This document shows, one piece after another, positions 1 through 7,305 of a DNA stretch of 13,903 nt (position 1 is the stretch's first letter; each line of letters begins with the position of its first letter). The stretch is from an uncultured Flavobacteriales bacterium (GTDB taxonomy: Bacteria > Bacteroidota > Bacteroidia > Flavobacteriales_D > Sanyastnellaceae), in NCBI GenBank assembly GCA_937897625.1, contig CALCNZ010000225.1:1-13903 (forward strand), given 5' to 3'. A program made the position numbers and the translations under genes. Under the pieces are notes generated by a model that searched no databases, had not been told where the DNA came from, and worked only from the letters and a program-made list of their open reading frames with translations.

Positions 1-2
1 AA

Positions 3-584
3 AACATCTACTTCAATAAATCATTGGACGGAGGTAACACATGGATGCCGAAATCGAAAGTAGCCCTTATTATTCCTGGCGGATGGAATCAGGAAATCCC
101 GGGAGTTTATCGCGCCAATGGAATGCCCATTCTTCTAAGCGATTTAAGCAATGGCCCGAACCGAGGAACACTTTACTTGTGTTGGAGCGATGAGCGAAAC
201 GGAGATGTGGATGTGTTTGTTTCTTCATCGAAGGACGGCGGAGAGCATTGGACAGAAGCGGTGCGCGTGAACAACGACGAAACACATGCTCCTCAGTTTT
301 TTCCTTGGATGACAGTAGACCAGGTAACTGGTAATTTGTATACAGTGTTTTACGACAGAAGAAATTATACCGATTACAAAACCGATGTATATCTTGCCTC
401 TTCAGCAGATGGCGGAAAGACTTGGACGAATGAACGTATTAGTGAGAAGCCGTTTGAAACCAATGCCTCTGTTTTCCTAGGAGATTACAATAATATTTCT
501 GCAGTGAACGGTGTTGTTCGTCCGATTTGGACGCGCATAGACAACTACAAGACTTCAGTCTGGATAGCGTTGATTCAGAAATAA
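3..584 (+). CDS. Secreted Asp-box (BNR/sialidase-like) beta-propeller protein, C-terminal part
   Basis: Only the last 193 codons are present; the reading frame is open to the left edge, so the true start lies outside. Three Asp-boxes (S-x-D-x-G-x-T/H-W) are visible: SLDGGNTW near the edge, SSKDGGEHW about 55 residues on, and SSADGGKTW about 60 residues after that. This spacing fits successive blades of a sialidase-type beta-propeller. The segment FLGDYNNISAVNGVVRPIWT resembles the last blade of bacterial exo-alpha-sialidase-like secreted proteins. Asp-boxes are structural and occur in many non-sialidases, so the substrate cannot be named; the catalytic Arg triad and Tyr cannot be judged from this fragment. 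The protein ends in IALIQK right after the propeller, with no visible T9SS sorting domain. It converges on asnS, with 9 bases between the two stop codons. Confidence 0.85.
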   Translation, partial: NIYFNKSLDGGNTWMPKSKVALIIPGGWNQEIPGVYRANGMPILLSDLSNGPNRGTLYLCWSDERNGDVDVFVSSSKDGGEHWTEAVRVNNDETHAPQFFPWMTVDQVTGNLYTVFYDRRNYTDYKTDVYLASSADGGKTWTNERISEKPFETNASVFLGDYNNISAVNGVVRPIWTRIDNYKTSVWIALIQK

Positions 585-593
585 AAATTCAAT

Positions 594-2015
594 TTAGAAC
601 TCTGCGTTCTTCGGAGTGCGGGGGAAAGGAATAACGTCGCGAATGTTTGTCATTCCGGTAACGTACATCACCAGTCTTTCGAAGCCCAATCCGAATCCGG
701 CGTGTTGGCACGTTCCGAACTTTCGGGTTTCCAAATACCACCACATGCTTTCCTCTGGAATGTTGAATTGCTTACATTTTTCAAGCAGCATATCATAACG
801 CTCTTCACGTTGACTTCCACCAATAATTTCACCAATGCCTGGAACTAAAATATCCATGGCAGCAACTGTTTTTTGATCTTCATTCAAACGCATGTAAAAT
901 GCTTTGATTGCAGCCGGGTAGTTGGTAAGAATGACAGGTTTTTGGAAATGCTTTTCAACCAAGTATCTTTCGTGTTCACTTTGAAGGTCAATTCCCCATT
1001 CGATGGGGTATTTGAATTTCTTCTTTTTATAATGACTTGAATTCAAAAGAATGTCTATTGCCTCGGTGTAGGTAATGCGTTCGAAGGTGTTGTTCGCAAC
1101 GAATTCAAGCCGTTCAATCAATGGCGCTGTTTGGCGCTCATCCATTGGCTTTTGCTTGTCTTCAGTGGCTTCGCGTTCTTGAAGGAAAAGCAAATCTTCT
1201 TTGCCGTTTTCCAACACATAACGAATGCAATACTTCAAGAAGTCTTCGGCTAAATCTGCGTTTGCTGCAAGATCATTGAAGGCAACTTCCGGTTCGATCA
1301 TCCAGAACTCTGCAAGGTGCCTGCTGGTGTTGCTATTCTCTGCACGGAAGGTTGGACCGAACGTGTATACTTTTCCAAGAGCTAACGCAGCCAATTCAGC
1401 TTCAAGCTGTCCGCTTACCGTAAGGTGTGTGTGCTTTCCGAAAAAGTCTTCACTGAAATCGATGGTTCCATCTTCCTTTCGAGGAGGGTTTTCTAGATCG
1501 AAGTTGGAAACAGTAAACATTTCACCAGCGCCCTCAGCATCGCTTCCGGTGATGATTGGCGCGTGAATGTTCACGAATCCGTTTTGGTTGAAGTAATTGT
1601 GAATGGCGAAAGACAATTGGTGACGCAGTCTGAATACTGCACTGAACGTAGAAGTTCTAAAACGCAAGTGAGCCTTTTCACGAAGGAATTCCAATGAATG
1701 TTTTTTCATTTGAATGGGAAATTCATTCGGATTGCTTTCACCCAAAATTTCAACCTTTGAAGCGGTAAGTTCTATCGCTTGGCCTTTTCCTAAACTCTCG
1801 GTAAGTGTTCCATGAACGCTTATGCAAGAGCCGGTATGAATGCGCTTACTGTCTCCTTCCGAAAGAGAATCTGCATTTACAACGACTTGTAAATTCGAGA
1901 TGCAAGAACCGTCGTTCAGGGCAATGAATTGCTCGTTGCGAAAAGTACGCACCCAACCGTTGAGTTGAATGGAAGTTCCTATTGGAAGTGAAGAAAGTAT
2001 TTCTTTGATGTTCAT
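594..2015 (-). CDS. asnS: Asparaginyl-tRNA synthetase
   Basis: Class IIb aminoacyl-tRNA synthetase of 473 residues that charges tRNA-Asn with asparagine in the cytoplasm. An N-terminal OB-fold anticodon-binding domain spans about residues 14-90 (IQLNGWVRTFRNEQFIALND). The catalytic core follows: motif 1 around 147-155 (FVNIHAPII), the SDAEGAGEMF segment, TVSGQLEAE, motif 2 around 223-243 (FRAENSNTSRHLAEF) and motif 3 around 440-466 (GFGLGFERL ... IPFPRTP). The NPPRKEDG insertion after the GAGEMF loop is familiar from Bacteroidota AsnRS. I chose the ATG at 2013-2015 because MNIKEILSSLPIG matches the usual N-terminus. The frame stays open upstream to a TTG at 2081, but that would run into the upstream ABC gene and adds 22 non-conserved residues. 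The start lies 37 bases after the ABC gene's stop and has its own -7 box. Confidence 0.97.
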   Translation of the reverse strand: MNIKEILSSLPIGTSIQLNGWVRTFRNEQFIALNDGSCISNLQVVVNADSLSEGDSKRIHTGSCISVHGTLTESLGKGQAIELTASKVEILGESNPNEFPIQMKKHSLEFLREKAHLRFRTSTFSAVFRLRHQLSFAIHNYFNQNGFVNIHAPIITGSDAEGAGEMFTVSNFDLENPPRKEDGTIDFSEDFFGKHTHLTVSGQLEAELAALALGKVYTFGPTFRAENSNTSRHLAEFWMIEPEVAFNDLAANADLAEDFLKYCIRYVLENGKEDLLFLQEREATEDKQKPMDERQTAPLIERLEFVANNTFERITYTEAIDILLNSSHYKKKKFKYPIEWGIDLQSEHERYLVEKHFQKPVILTNYPAAIKAFYMRLNEDQKTVAAMDILVPGIGEIIGGSQREERYDMLLEKCKQFNIPEESMWWYLETRKFGTCQHAGFGLGFERLVMYVTGMTNIRDVIPFPRTPKNAEF

Positions 2016-2032
2016 GGTGAAAAAATGAGTGG

Positions 2033-2040
2033 CAAATATA
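2033..2040 (-). promoter_or_regulatory. Candidate asnS promoter, -7 box TATATTTG
   Basis: On the minus strand this is TATATTTG, an exact match to the Bacteroidota -7 consensus TAnnTTTG, ending 17 bases before the asnS ATG. No clear -33 TTTG is visible. It lies between the stop of the ABC ATPase gene and asnS, suggesting asnS can be transcribed on its own. GTGGC (2029-2033) and GCCAC (2042-2046) form inverted arms around it. Confidence 0.55.
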
Positions 2041-2052
2041 CGCCACGAGGAG

Positions 2053-2739
2053 TTATACTTGGGCGAGGTCGCTTTCAACAATTCCGTCGCGCATGCGAAC
2101 TACGCGTTTCGCGTGAAGGGCAATGTCTTCTTCGTGTGTAACGAGGACAATGGTGTTTCCCGCTTGATGAATGATGTCTATCAATTGCATGATTTCCTCA
2201 CTGGTCTTCGAGTCGAGGTTACCGGTGGGTTCGTCGGCAAGAATTATGGAAGGGTTATTTACAAGGGCTCTAGCCACAGCCACGCGCTGGCGCTGTCCAC
2301 CCGAAAGCTCGTTCGGTTTGTGCGTCATTCGGTTTCCGAGTCCCACTTGTTCAAGTACTTCTTTGGCTTTTTTCAAGCGTTCAGCTTCCGGAATCCCCGC
2401 ATAGACAAGCGGAAGAGCTACATTTTGCAGAGCCGTTAAACGTGGAAGCAAATTGAACGTTTGAAAAACAAACCCAATTTCCTTGTTTCGAATGGCGGCC
2501 AATTCGCTGTCTGAAAGTTGCGCCACATTTGGACCGTTCAGAAAATACTCTCCGGAAGTGGGAGTGTCTAAACAGCCTATAATGTTCATGAGCGTTGACT
2601 TTCCGGAACCAGACGGGCCCATTAAGGCAACATATTCGTTTTTTTGAATCGTTAGATTTATTCCGTTGAGGGCACGAACAGTTTCTTCACCAATGGTGTA
2701 GAAACGGGTGAGGTTTTCAATTCGAATGACTTCGTGCAT
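2053..2739 (-). CDS. ABC transporter ATP-binding protein, MacB/LolD type
   Basis: A single nucleotide-binding domain of 228 residues, the normal length for LolD/MacB-class ATPases. All motifs are intact: Walker A GPSGSGKST (41-49), Q-loop Gln93 in VFQTFNLLPRLTALQNV, signature LSGGQRQR (145-152), Walker B IILADE (165-170) with the D-loop following as PTGNLDS, and H-loop His202 in VTHEE. The LLPRLTALQNVALPLVYAG segment is typical of the MacB/LolD/FtsE-like branch, whose members energise lipoprotein release, efflux or other mechanotransmission with a separate FtsX-fold permease. No permease lies beside it, so the exact role is unknown; it presumably pairs with a membrane subunit encoded elsewhere. 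The ATG at 2737-2739 is the only sensible start. A -7 box ends 4 bases before it, predicting a leaderless or near-leaderless message. asnS follows 37 bases downstream. Confidence 0.93.
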   Translation of the reverse strand: MHEVIRIENLTRFYTIGEETVRALNGINLTIQKNEYVALMGPSGSGKSTLMNIIGCLDTPTSGEYFLNGPNVAQLSDSELAAIRNKEIGFVFQTFNLLPRLTALQNVALPLVYAGIPEAERLKKAKEVLEQVGLGNRMTHKPNELSGGQRQRVAVARALVNNPSIILADEPTGNLDSKTSEEIMQLIDIIHQAGNTIVLVTHEEDIALHAKRVVRMRDGIVESDLAQV

Positions 2740-2743
2740 GGAG

Positions 2744-2751
2744 CAAAACTA
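2744..2751 (-). promoter_or_regulatory. Candidate promoter of the ABC ATPase gene, -7 box TAGTTTTG
   Basis: The minus strand reads TAGTTTTG, then CTCC, then the ATG. The box fits TAnnTTTG exactly and ends 4 bases before the start codon. In Bacteroidota, transcription begins only a few bases after this box, so the mRNA would start at or next to the ATG. No convincing -33 element was found. Confidence 0.5.
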
Positions 2752-2763
2752 ACTCGGATTTGT

Positions 2764-2771
2764 TATATTTG
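2764..2771 (+). promoter_or_regulatory. Upstream candidate -7 box TATATTTG for the anchor-L gene
   Basis: Exact match to TAnnTTTG on the plus strand, 66 bases before the ATG at 2838. It is the first of two such boxes in the 98-base divergent region and would give a leader of about 60 bases. No good -33 TTTG is seen at the expected distance. Confidence 0.35.
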
Positions 2772-2796
2772 AAGAATAAACCTTTTGAGGCAACTT

Positions 2797-2804
2797 TACG
2801 TTTG
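2797..2804 (+). promoter_or_regulatory. Proximal candidate -7 box TACGTTTG for the anchor-L gene
   Basis: A second exact TAnnTTTG match on the plus strand, 33 bases before the ATG at 2838, predicting a leader of roughly 25-30 bases. The upstream box and this one may be alternative promoters, or one may be a chance match. The region before the start codon has no strong Shine-Dalgarno sequence. Confidence 0.45.
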
Positions 2805-2837
2805 TAATCGTTGTCTTTCGAGAAGAAATCGATTCGA

Positions 2838-4799
2838 ATGAAAAAAATAGTATTTTTTGTTGCTTTATTGGCGGGGCAGACGTTGCAGGCTCAGGTTGCT
2901 GTGTCTTATGTAACAGCAGACCAAGCGGTTCAAGCACTGTTAGGACCGGGAGTAACTTATTCTAATGCGACATTTACGGGAGTGTCTCAGCAATTGGGTC
3001 AGATGACCGGAAACACGGATCCGAATTTTCAGATAACCGAGGGAATTGTTATCGGATGTTCAGACGCGCAAGAAGTGGTTCCCAATTTTGCAGGGACATT
3101 TATTACACCGAACATATCTGGAGATCCGGATTTGTTAAGTGTTGCGAATTCAGTTCCACCTCTGATTGGTCAAACTTTCAGCGTTTCTTCAGTTAACAAC
3201 ATTGCCTCTTTGGAGTTTGACTTCGTTGCAACGGGGGCTACCTTGAATTTCAATTACATTTTCGGGTCGGATGAATATTTGACTTATGTGAATTCACAAT
3301 ATAACGATGTGTTTGCATTCTTTCTGAGTGGTCCTGGAATCACAGGTTCATATGCTTCTCCAGCAGCATTTCCGGGTGGTGCAGTGAACATTGCCATTGT
3401 TCCGCAATCGACACCACCCCTTCCAATTACAATTAGCTCGGTGAATAATGTTCTGAATATACCTTATTACATAGACAATGGAGCGGGTGTTATTCCAATT
3501 AACCTGAATGGATTCACCGTTAAGCTAGCAGCGGAACATGACTTGGAATGTGGACAAACGTATCACATTCGTTTGGCAATTGCGAACGGTACCGATACAG
3601 CATTGAAATCCGATGTAATTATTGAAGCAGGATCATTCAGCACGGGAGCAAGTTTAATACAATCTGTTGCTGTGACGAATGCAGGAGTAAGTCCGATTCC
3701 TGGATTCCCTGCTAACTCTATCTTAGAAGGAGAAGGTTGTTACAACGGACAGTTCGTTATTACACCTCCGCCGTGTTTGCTTCAGAACGACACCATTCAA
3801 TTGTTGTTTTCGGGGACGGCCACAATAGATCAAGATTACAACACCAACGGAGTGACTCAAATTATTTTAGTTCCTGGAGTTTCAGATACGTTATTCGTGA
3901 ACGGAATGATTGATAATGTTGTTGAAGGAACCCAAACGGTAAGTTTCGGAAATATCACGGCAGGATACGAGACCATTGAAATTGGGTTCGTGTTTTTCAA
4001 TCCAACGACTCAGGCTTTAGACACGGCTACTGCAGCTTTGAACATTGTCGATTACGTACCAACAGAATTGGCTCCGGTAACAGATATTCTTAATCTTTGT
4101 CCGAGTGCTGTCGTTCCTGTGAATGCTGTTCCGCTCATTTCAAATGGGGTTCCGAATTATACATTCAATTGGCAAGATGCAGCGGGTTCAACAATAGGAA
4201 CAAATCCAACCCAAGTGTTTTCTGTTGGAAGTGCTGGAAATTATGAATTAACGATCACAGATTATTGCGGAAATTCAGACTCATCCTTATTTGTAATTAC
4301 GGAGCCGCCGGCGATATCTTATGCGGGTCTGCAAGACTTATGCGCTGGAATAGAATCGGAGTTGTTGGTTACTGGAGGTTTAGCACCATATGTCTATCAG
4401 TTTGATGCTTTGGCCATGATGTTGAATCCACTGACGAATACCATTACGGGTATTGCCAACAATGCATCGGACGTTACTGTTACAGATGCTTGTAACCAAT
4501 CGGGGACCATTCCATTTATACTTACCGTTTGCGATACGGAGGAACCGAATTTGCTTTTGGTAAATGCAGATGATTTCGACAATGAGCATTTCATTATCAA
4601 AGGTCTCGAGAGTTTTCCAAATAGCCAGTTGCGTTTGTACAACCGTTGGGGAACTATGATCTACGAATCTTTGAATTACAGCAATCTAACTCCATGGGAT
4701 GCAACGAACGCAGAAGATGGGGTTTACTTCTGGATATTAAATCGCACAGATGGAATTAGTCGTGAGGGTTATGTTCACGTCTTGCACAAGAAGCCTTAA
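2838..4799 (+). CDS. Secreted choice-of-anchor L protein with gliding/T9SS C-terminal domain
   Basis: A 653-residue exported protein. Residues 1-19 form a signal peptide (MKKIVFFVALLAGQTLQAQ, cleavage likely after AQ). A choice-of-anchor L domain covers about 24-270; its hallmark segment is FNYIFGSDEYLTYVNSQYND followed by FAFFLSGPGI. A middle region of about 270-565 looks like Ig/PKD-type adhesin repeats, with GNYELTITDYCGN and ASDVTVTDACNQS resembling SprB-type repeats. The last ~83 residues match the gliding-motility-associated/type B T9SS domain: FIIKGLESFPNSQLRLYNRW, then DGVYFWIL and EGYVHVLHK. T9SS would carry the protein across the outer membrane to the surface or medium, where it is probably an adhesin; the ligand is unknown. 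The start of the C-terminal domain is degenerate, lacking the usual TPNGDGxND. I chose the ATG at 2838 because it begins the signal peptide directly; an in-frame TTG at 2811 adds nine polar residues. Confidence 0.9.
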   Translation: MKKIVFFVALLAGQTLQAQVAVSYVTADQAVQALLGPGVTYSNATFTGVSQQLGQMTGNTDPNFQITEGIVIGCSDAQEVVPNFAGTFITPNISGDPDLLSVANSVPPLIGQTFSVSSVNNIASLEFDFVATGATLNFNYIFGSDEYLTYVNSQYNDVFAFFLSGPGITGSYASPAAFPGGAVNIAIVPQSTPPLPITISSVNNVLNIPYYIDNGAGVIPINLNGFTVKLAAEHDLECGQTYHIRLAIANGTDTALKSDVIIEAGSFSTGASLIQSVAVTNAGVSPIPGFPANSILEGEGCYNGQFVITPPPCLLQNDTIQLLFSGTATIDQDYNTNGVTQIILVPGVSDTLFVNGMIDNVVEGTQTVSFGNITAGYETIEIGFVFFNPTTQALDTATAALNIVDYVPTELAPVTDILNLCPSAVVPVNAVPLISNGVPNYTFNWQDAAGSTIGTNPTQVFSVGSAGNYELTITDYCGNSDSSLFVITEPPAISYAGLQDLCAGIESELLVTGGLAPYVYQFDALAMMLNPLTNTITGIANNASDVTVTDACNQSGTIPFILTVCDTEEPNLLLVNADDFDNEHFIIKGLESFPNSQLRLYNRWGTMIYESLNYSNLTPWDATNAEDGVYFWILNRTDGISREGYVHVLHKKP

Positions 4800-4809
4800 G
4801 TTTTAAAAA

Positions 4810-6315
4810 TTAGATGAGAGAAACCCCAGACATTGTTTGGGGTTTTTCTATTCCCAAAAGTTGAAGCACGGTGGGTGCAACGTCGGCCAATTTCCCGTTG
4901 TTAACTTTTGAGATTTCTTTGTCTACAATCCACACGGGAACGGGGTTCGTGGTGTGTGCTGTATTCGGAGAACCGTCTTCGTTAACTGCGCAATCGGCGT
5001 TCCCGTGATCGGCAATTACGATGAGTGAATAGCCCAATGAAACGGCCGTCTCTGCTACTTGTTGAAGACATGCGTCGGTAGTTTCTATGGCCTTCACAAT
5101 GGCTTCGTAAACGCCGGTGTGTCCGACCATATCTGGATTAGCGAAATTCAAACAGAAAAAATCAGGTGTTTTTTCTTGAAGGAATTGAATGCAAGAAGAA
5201 GCAATTTCTTTCGCGCTCATTTCGGGCTGGAGGTCATAGGTTGCCACCTTCGGTGAAGGAACCATTAATCGGCTTTCCCCTTCAAACGGTTCTTCTCTTC
5301 CGCCGTTGAAAAAGAAAGTGACATGCGGATATTTCTCTGTTTCTGCAATGCGCAATTGCGTTTTGTTTGCCGAAGACAACGTTTCTCCCAGCGTATGTAG
5401 GAGGTTGTCTTTCTCGAAAAGAATGTGCACGTTTTGAAATGAATCGTCGTAACGCGTCATAGTCACATAATACAGCGGAAGTTTTTTCATTCCGAACTCA
5501 GGGAAATCTTGTTGGTGAAGGGCCATGGTAATTTCACGACAACGGTCTGTTCTGAAGTTGAAGCAAATGACTACATCACCCGCTTCAATGCCTTGGAAGT
5601 TTCCTTCGATTTGAATAGGCTCAATGAATTCGTCTGTTACGCCATTTACGTAAGATTGCGCGACTGCCAAAGAAGCGGAAGGACTTTTTTCGTGTGAACC
5701 GGTTACGAATAAATCGTAAGCTTTCTTCACACGTTCCCAGCGCTTGTCGCGGTCCATAGCGAAGTATCTTCCAATGACACTTGCGATTTTCGCGTGCTTT
5801 CCTTCCAAGTGATTTTCTAAATCTTGAATGAATCCTTCACCACTTTTCGGATCGCAATCTCTTCCGTCGGTTATCGCATGAATGAACACTTTCGAAAGTT
5901 CTTGTTCTTCGCAAATGTCTACGAGCGCTTTCAAATGGTTCACGTGCGAATGCACTCCTCCGTCGGAAACGAGTCCAATAAAATGCACGTTTTTATTTTC
6001 TTTTTTTGCATGTTGAAGGGCCGCCAAGAGGACTTCATTTTTGTGCAATTCATTGTTGCGAATGCTCAAATGAATTTTCACCAAATCTTGATACACAACT
6101 CTTCCTGCACCAATGTTCATGTGCCCCACTTCACTGTTGCCCATTTGTCCTTCTGGAAGTCCAACGAATTCGCCATCTGTGCGTAGCGTGGCGTGTGCAG
6201 CTGTGTTATTCAGATGGTGCGTAAATGGAGTTTGAGCGCTTAGTATTGCGTTGGAATGATCGTTCTTGCCAATTCCCCAACCGTCTAAAATGATAAGTCC
6301 TACTTTTTTTGTCAT
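4810..6315 (-). CDS. gpmI: 2,3-bisphosphoglycerate-independent phosphoglycerate mutase
   Basis: A cytoplasmic metalloenzyme of 501 residues, a normal family length, interconverting 3- and 2-phosphoglycerate in glycolysis and gluconeogenesis through a phosphoserine intermediate. Visible elements: metal ligand Asp11 in LIILDGWG; catalytic Ser61 in GQMGNSEVGH; His122, Arg152 and Asp153 in HAITDGRDCDP; GRYFAMDRDKRW around 182-193; FNFRTDR around 252-258; Asp395 and His399 in NPDMVGHTG; Asp436 and His437 in ADHGNAD; and His454 in AHTTNPVPV. All key residues appear intact. The ATG at 6313-6315 overlaps the TGA of the upstream histidine kinase gene (sequence ATGA), implying coupled translation and one transcript. 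Its 3' end converges with the anchor-L gene, with 10 bases between the two stop codons. Confidence 0.97.
   Translation of the reverse strand: MTKKVGLIILDGWGIGKNDHSNAILSAQTPFTHHLNNTAAHATLRTDGEFVGLPEGQMGNSEVGHMNIGAGRVVYQDLVKIHLSIRNNELHKNEVLLAALQHAKKENKNVHFIGLVSDGGVHSHVNHLKALVDICEEQELSKVFIHAITDGRDCDPKSGEGFIQDLENHLEGKHAKIASVIGRYFAMDRDKRWERVKKAYDLFVTGSHEKSPSASLAVAQSYVNGVTDEFIEPIQIEGNFQGIEAGDVVICFNFRTDRCREITMALHQQDFPEFGMKKLPLYYVTMTRYDDSFQNVHILFEKDNLLHTLGETLSSANKTQLRIAETEKYPHVTFFFNGGREEPFEGESRLMVPSPKVATYDLQPEMSAKEIASSCIQFLQEKTPDFFCLNFANPDMVGHTGVYEAIVKAIETTDACLQQVAETAVSLGYSLIVIADHGNADCAVNEDGSPNTAHTTNPVPVWIVDKEISKVNNGKLADVAPTVLQLLGIEKPQTMSGVSLI
4819..4847 (+). terminator. Intrinsic terminator of the anchor-L gene, inside the gpmI 3' end
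   Basis: An 8-bp perfect stem, AAACCCCA (4821-4828) with TGGGGTTT (4838-4845), a 9-base loop and a downstream run of five T residues (4843-4847). It lies about 20 bases after the stop of the rightward anchor-L gene. The same bases encode the last residues of gpmI on the other strand, so the terminator is embedded in coding sequence. Read in the gpmI direction there is no equivalent T-run, so it should work mainly for the plus-strand gene. Confidence 0.75.
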
Positions 6316-7250
6316 TTTGAAAATGTAATTTTGAAGCGACTTCCGCGAGGGGTGTTGTCGCTAATGGTTATTTCTGCTTTATGTGTTTTGCAAATTTCTT
6401 TCACTATATAAAGTCCTAATCCGGTTCCTTTTTGTGAACGGGTTTGTTCATTTCCAACACGATGAAATTTTTCGAAAATAGATTTTCGTTCTTCGCTCGG
6501 AATACCAATTCCGTAATCGGAAATTTCCAAAAGAATGAGGTGCTCGCTTGCTTTCAATGAAACAACAATGGGTTCTGAAATGGGTGAGTATTTATTGGCG
6601 TTTTCAAGTAAGTTGAAAAGTAAACTCACGAGCATGTTTTCTTCCGCTTGCAAAAAAATAGCAGACTGAATGTTCGAGTTCACGGTTCGGTCGGGGAAGA
6701 GTTGCTGAAACCGTTTGATTTGTGCTTCAACGAGCGCAGATAAATCTATTTTTTGCCAATTGCCCAAGGATGTGTTTTGCTCGAATTGTGTTGCCAGCAA
6801 AATGTTGTTTACTAGGGTTTCAAGTCGGTTAGATTCAGTAATAATATCTGCACAAAGATCTTGCGATTGTTCTTCGGTGAGTTTTCGATTTTTGAGTGTC
6901 TGTGAATTCAAGCGAATAGCAGCAATGGGTGTTTTTAATTCATGCGTTACGGCAAGTAAAAAGTTCTTTTCTTTTTGAGCGCGTTTCAAATCTTGCCAAA
7001 CATTTTTCTTGATCCACCAGACACCTAAAAAAAGAAGCAACAGGAACACGCCCCCTTCACCAATAATCATAAAAATTTTATTGCGAAGTGCATTTGCGGG
7101 TAACGGATTTCCTTCCGATTTCAGGTGTTGCAAATACGCATGCTGAAGTTTGTAAAGCTGCCAACCCCACCACACCAATTGAAATACAAGATAGGCCGCC
7201 ATGAGGTAAAGTACCCCGAGCAATCTGCGTTTATTTCGAATGGATTTCAT
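6312..7250 (-). CDS. Membrane sensor histidine kinase without adjacent response regulator
   Basis: A 312-residue inner-membrane two-component kinase. Two hydrophobic segments (about 10-31 and 59-80) flank a short periplasmic loop of under 30 residues, so there is no dedicated sensor domain. A HisKA dimerisation domain follows directly, with phospho-acceptor His103 in THELKTPIA. The HATPase domain has its N-box (NLLENANKYS, Asn217), G1 box (ISDYGIGIP, Asp245), F-box (FEKF, 259-262) and G2 box (GTGLGLYIVK, 275-284), so it should be catalytically competent. No HAMP or PAS domain is evident. With no sensor domain it may detect a membrane state or a partner protein. No response regulator occurs in the window, so the partner is unknown. 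Its stop codon overlaps the gpmI start by 4 bases. The start at 7248-7250 sits 4 bases after a -7 box. Confidence 0.93.
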   Translation of the reverse strand: MKSIRNKRRLLGVLYLMAAYLVFQLVWWGWQLYKLQHAYLQHLKSEGNPLPANALRNKIFMIIGEGGVFLLLLFLGVWWIKKNVWQDLKRAQKEKNFLLAVTHELKTPIAAIRLNSQTLKNRKLTEEQSQDLCADIITESNRLETLVNNILLATQFEQNTSLGNWQKIDLSALVEAQIKRFQQLFPDRTVNSNIQSAIFLQAEENMLVSLLFNLLENANKYSPISEPIVVSLKASEHLILLEISDYGIGIPSEERKSIFEKFHRVGNEQTRSQKGTGLGLYIVKEICKTHKAEITISDNTPRGSRFKITFSK

Positions 7251-7254
7251 AGCA

Positions 7255-7262
7255 CAAAAGTA
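7255..7262 (-). promoter_or_regulatory. Candidate promoter of the histidine kinase-gpmI operon, -7 box TACTTTTG
   Basis: The minus strand reads TACTTTTG, then TGCT, then ATG. It matches TAnnTTTG exactly and ends 4 bases before the start codon, predicting a leaderless or near-leaderless transcript covering the kinase and gpmI. TTTG occurs upstream but 28 bases away, too far for a standard -33 element. Confidence 0.55.
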
Positions 7263-7305
7263 CGTCGCTATTCCTATTTCAGTTTAGAAACAAATGATGT
7301 TTGAA

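Noticed and set aside
1..584. Calling the first gene a true sialidase
   Set aside because: Asp-boxes occur in many beta-propellers without sialidase activity, and the catalytic residues are outside or not identifiable in this fragment.
585..593. Terminator between the Asp-box gene and asnS
   Set aside because: Only 9 bases separate the stop codons, and the surrounding ACTC/GAGT pairing (about 600-618) has no T-run.
1225..1566. 113-codon plus-strand ORF opposite asnS
   Set aside because: It lies wholly within the well-supported asnS gene and its translation is low-complexity Ser/Ala/Arg-rich with no recognisable motif; it is a shadow frame.
2013..2081. Longer asnS product starting at the TTG at 2081
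   Set aside because: The extra 22 residues have no AsnRS character and would overlap the ABC gene; the ATG at 2015 gives the standard N-terminus and follows a -7 box.
2029..2439. 136-codon plus-strand ORF opposite the ABC ATPase gene
   Set aside because: It is antisense to a coding region with all ABC motifs intact; the product shows no domain and no promoter of its own.
5824..6186. 120-codon plus-strand ORF opposite gpmI
   Set aside because: It is antisense to conserved gpmI residues; its composition reflects the opposite strand and no family resemblance is visible.
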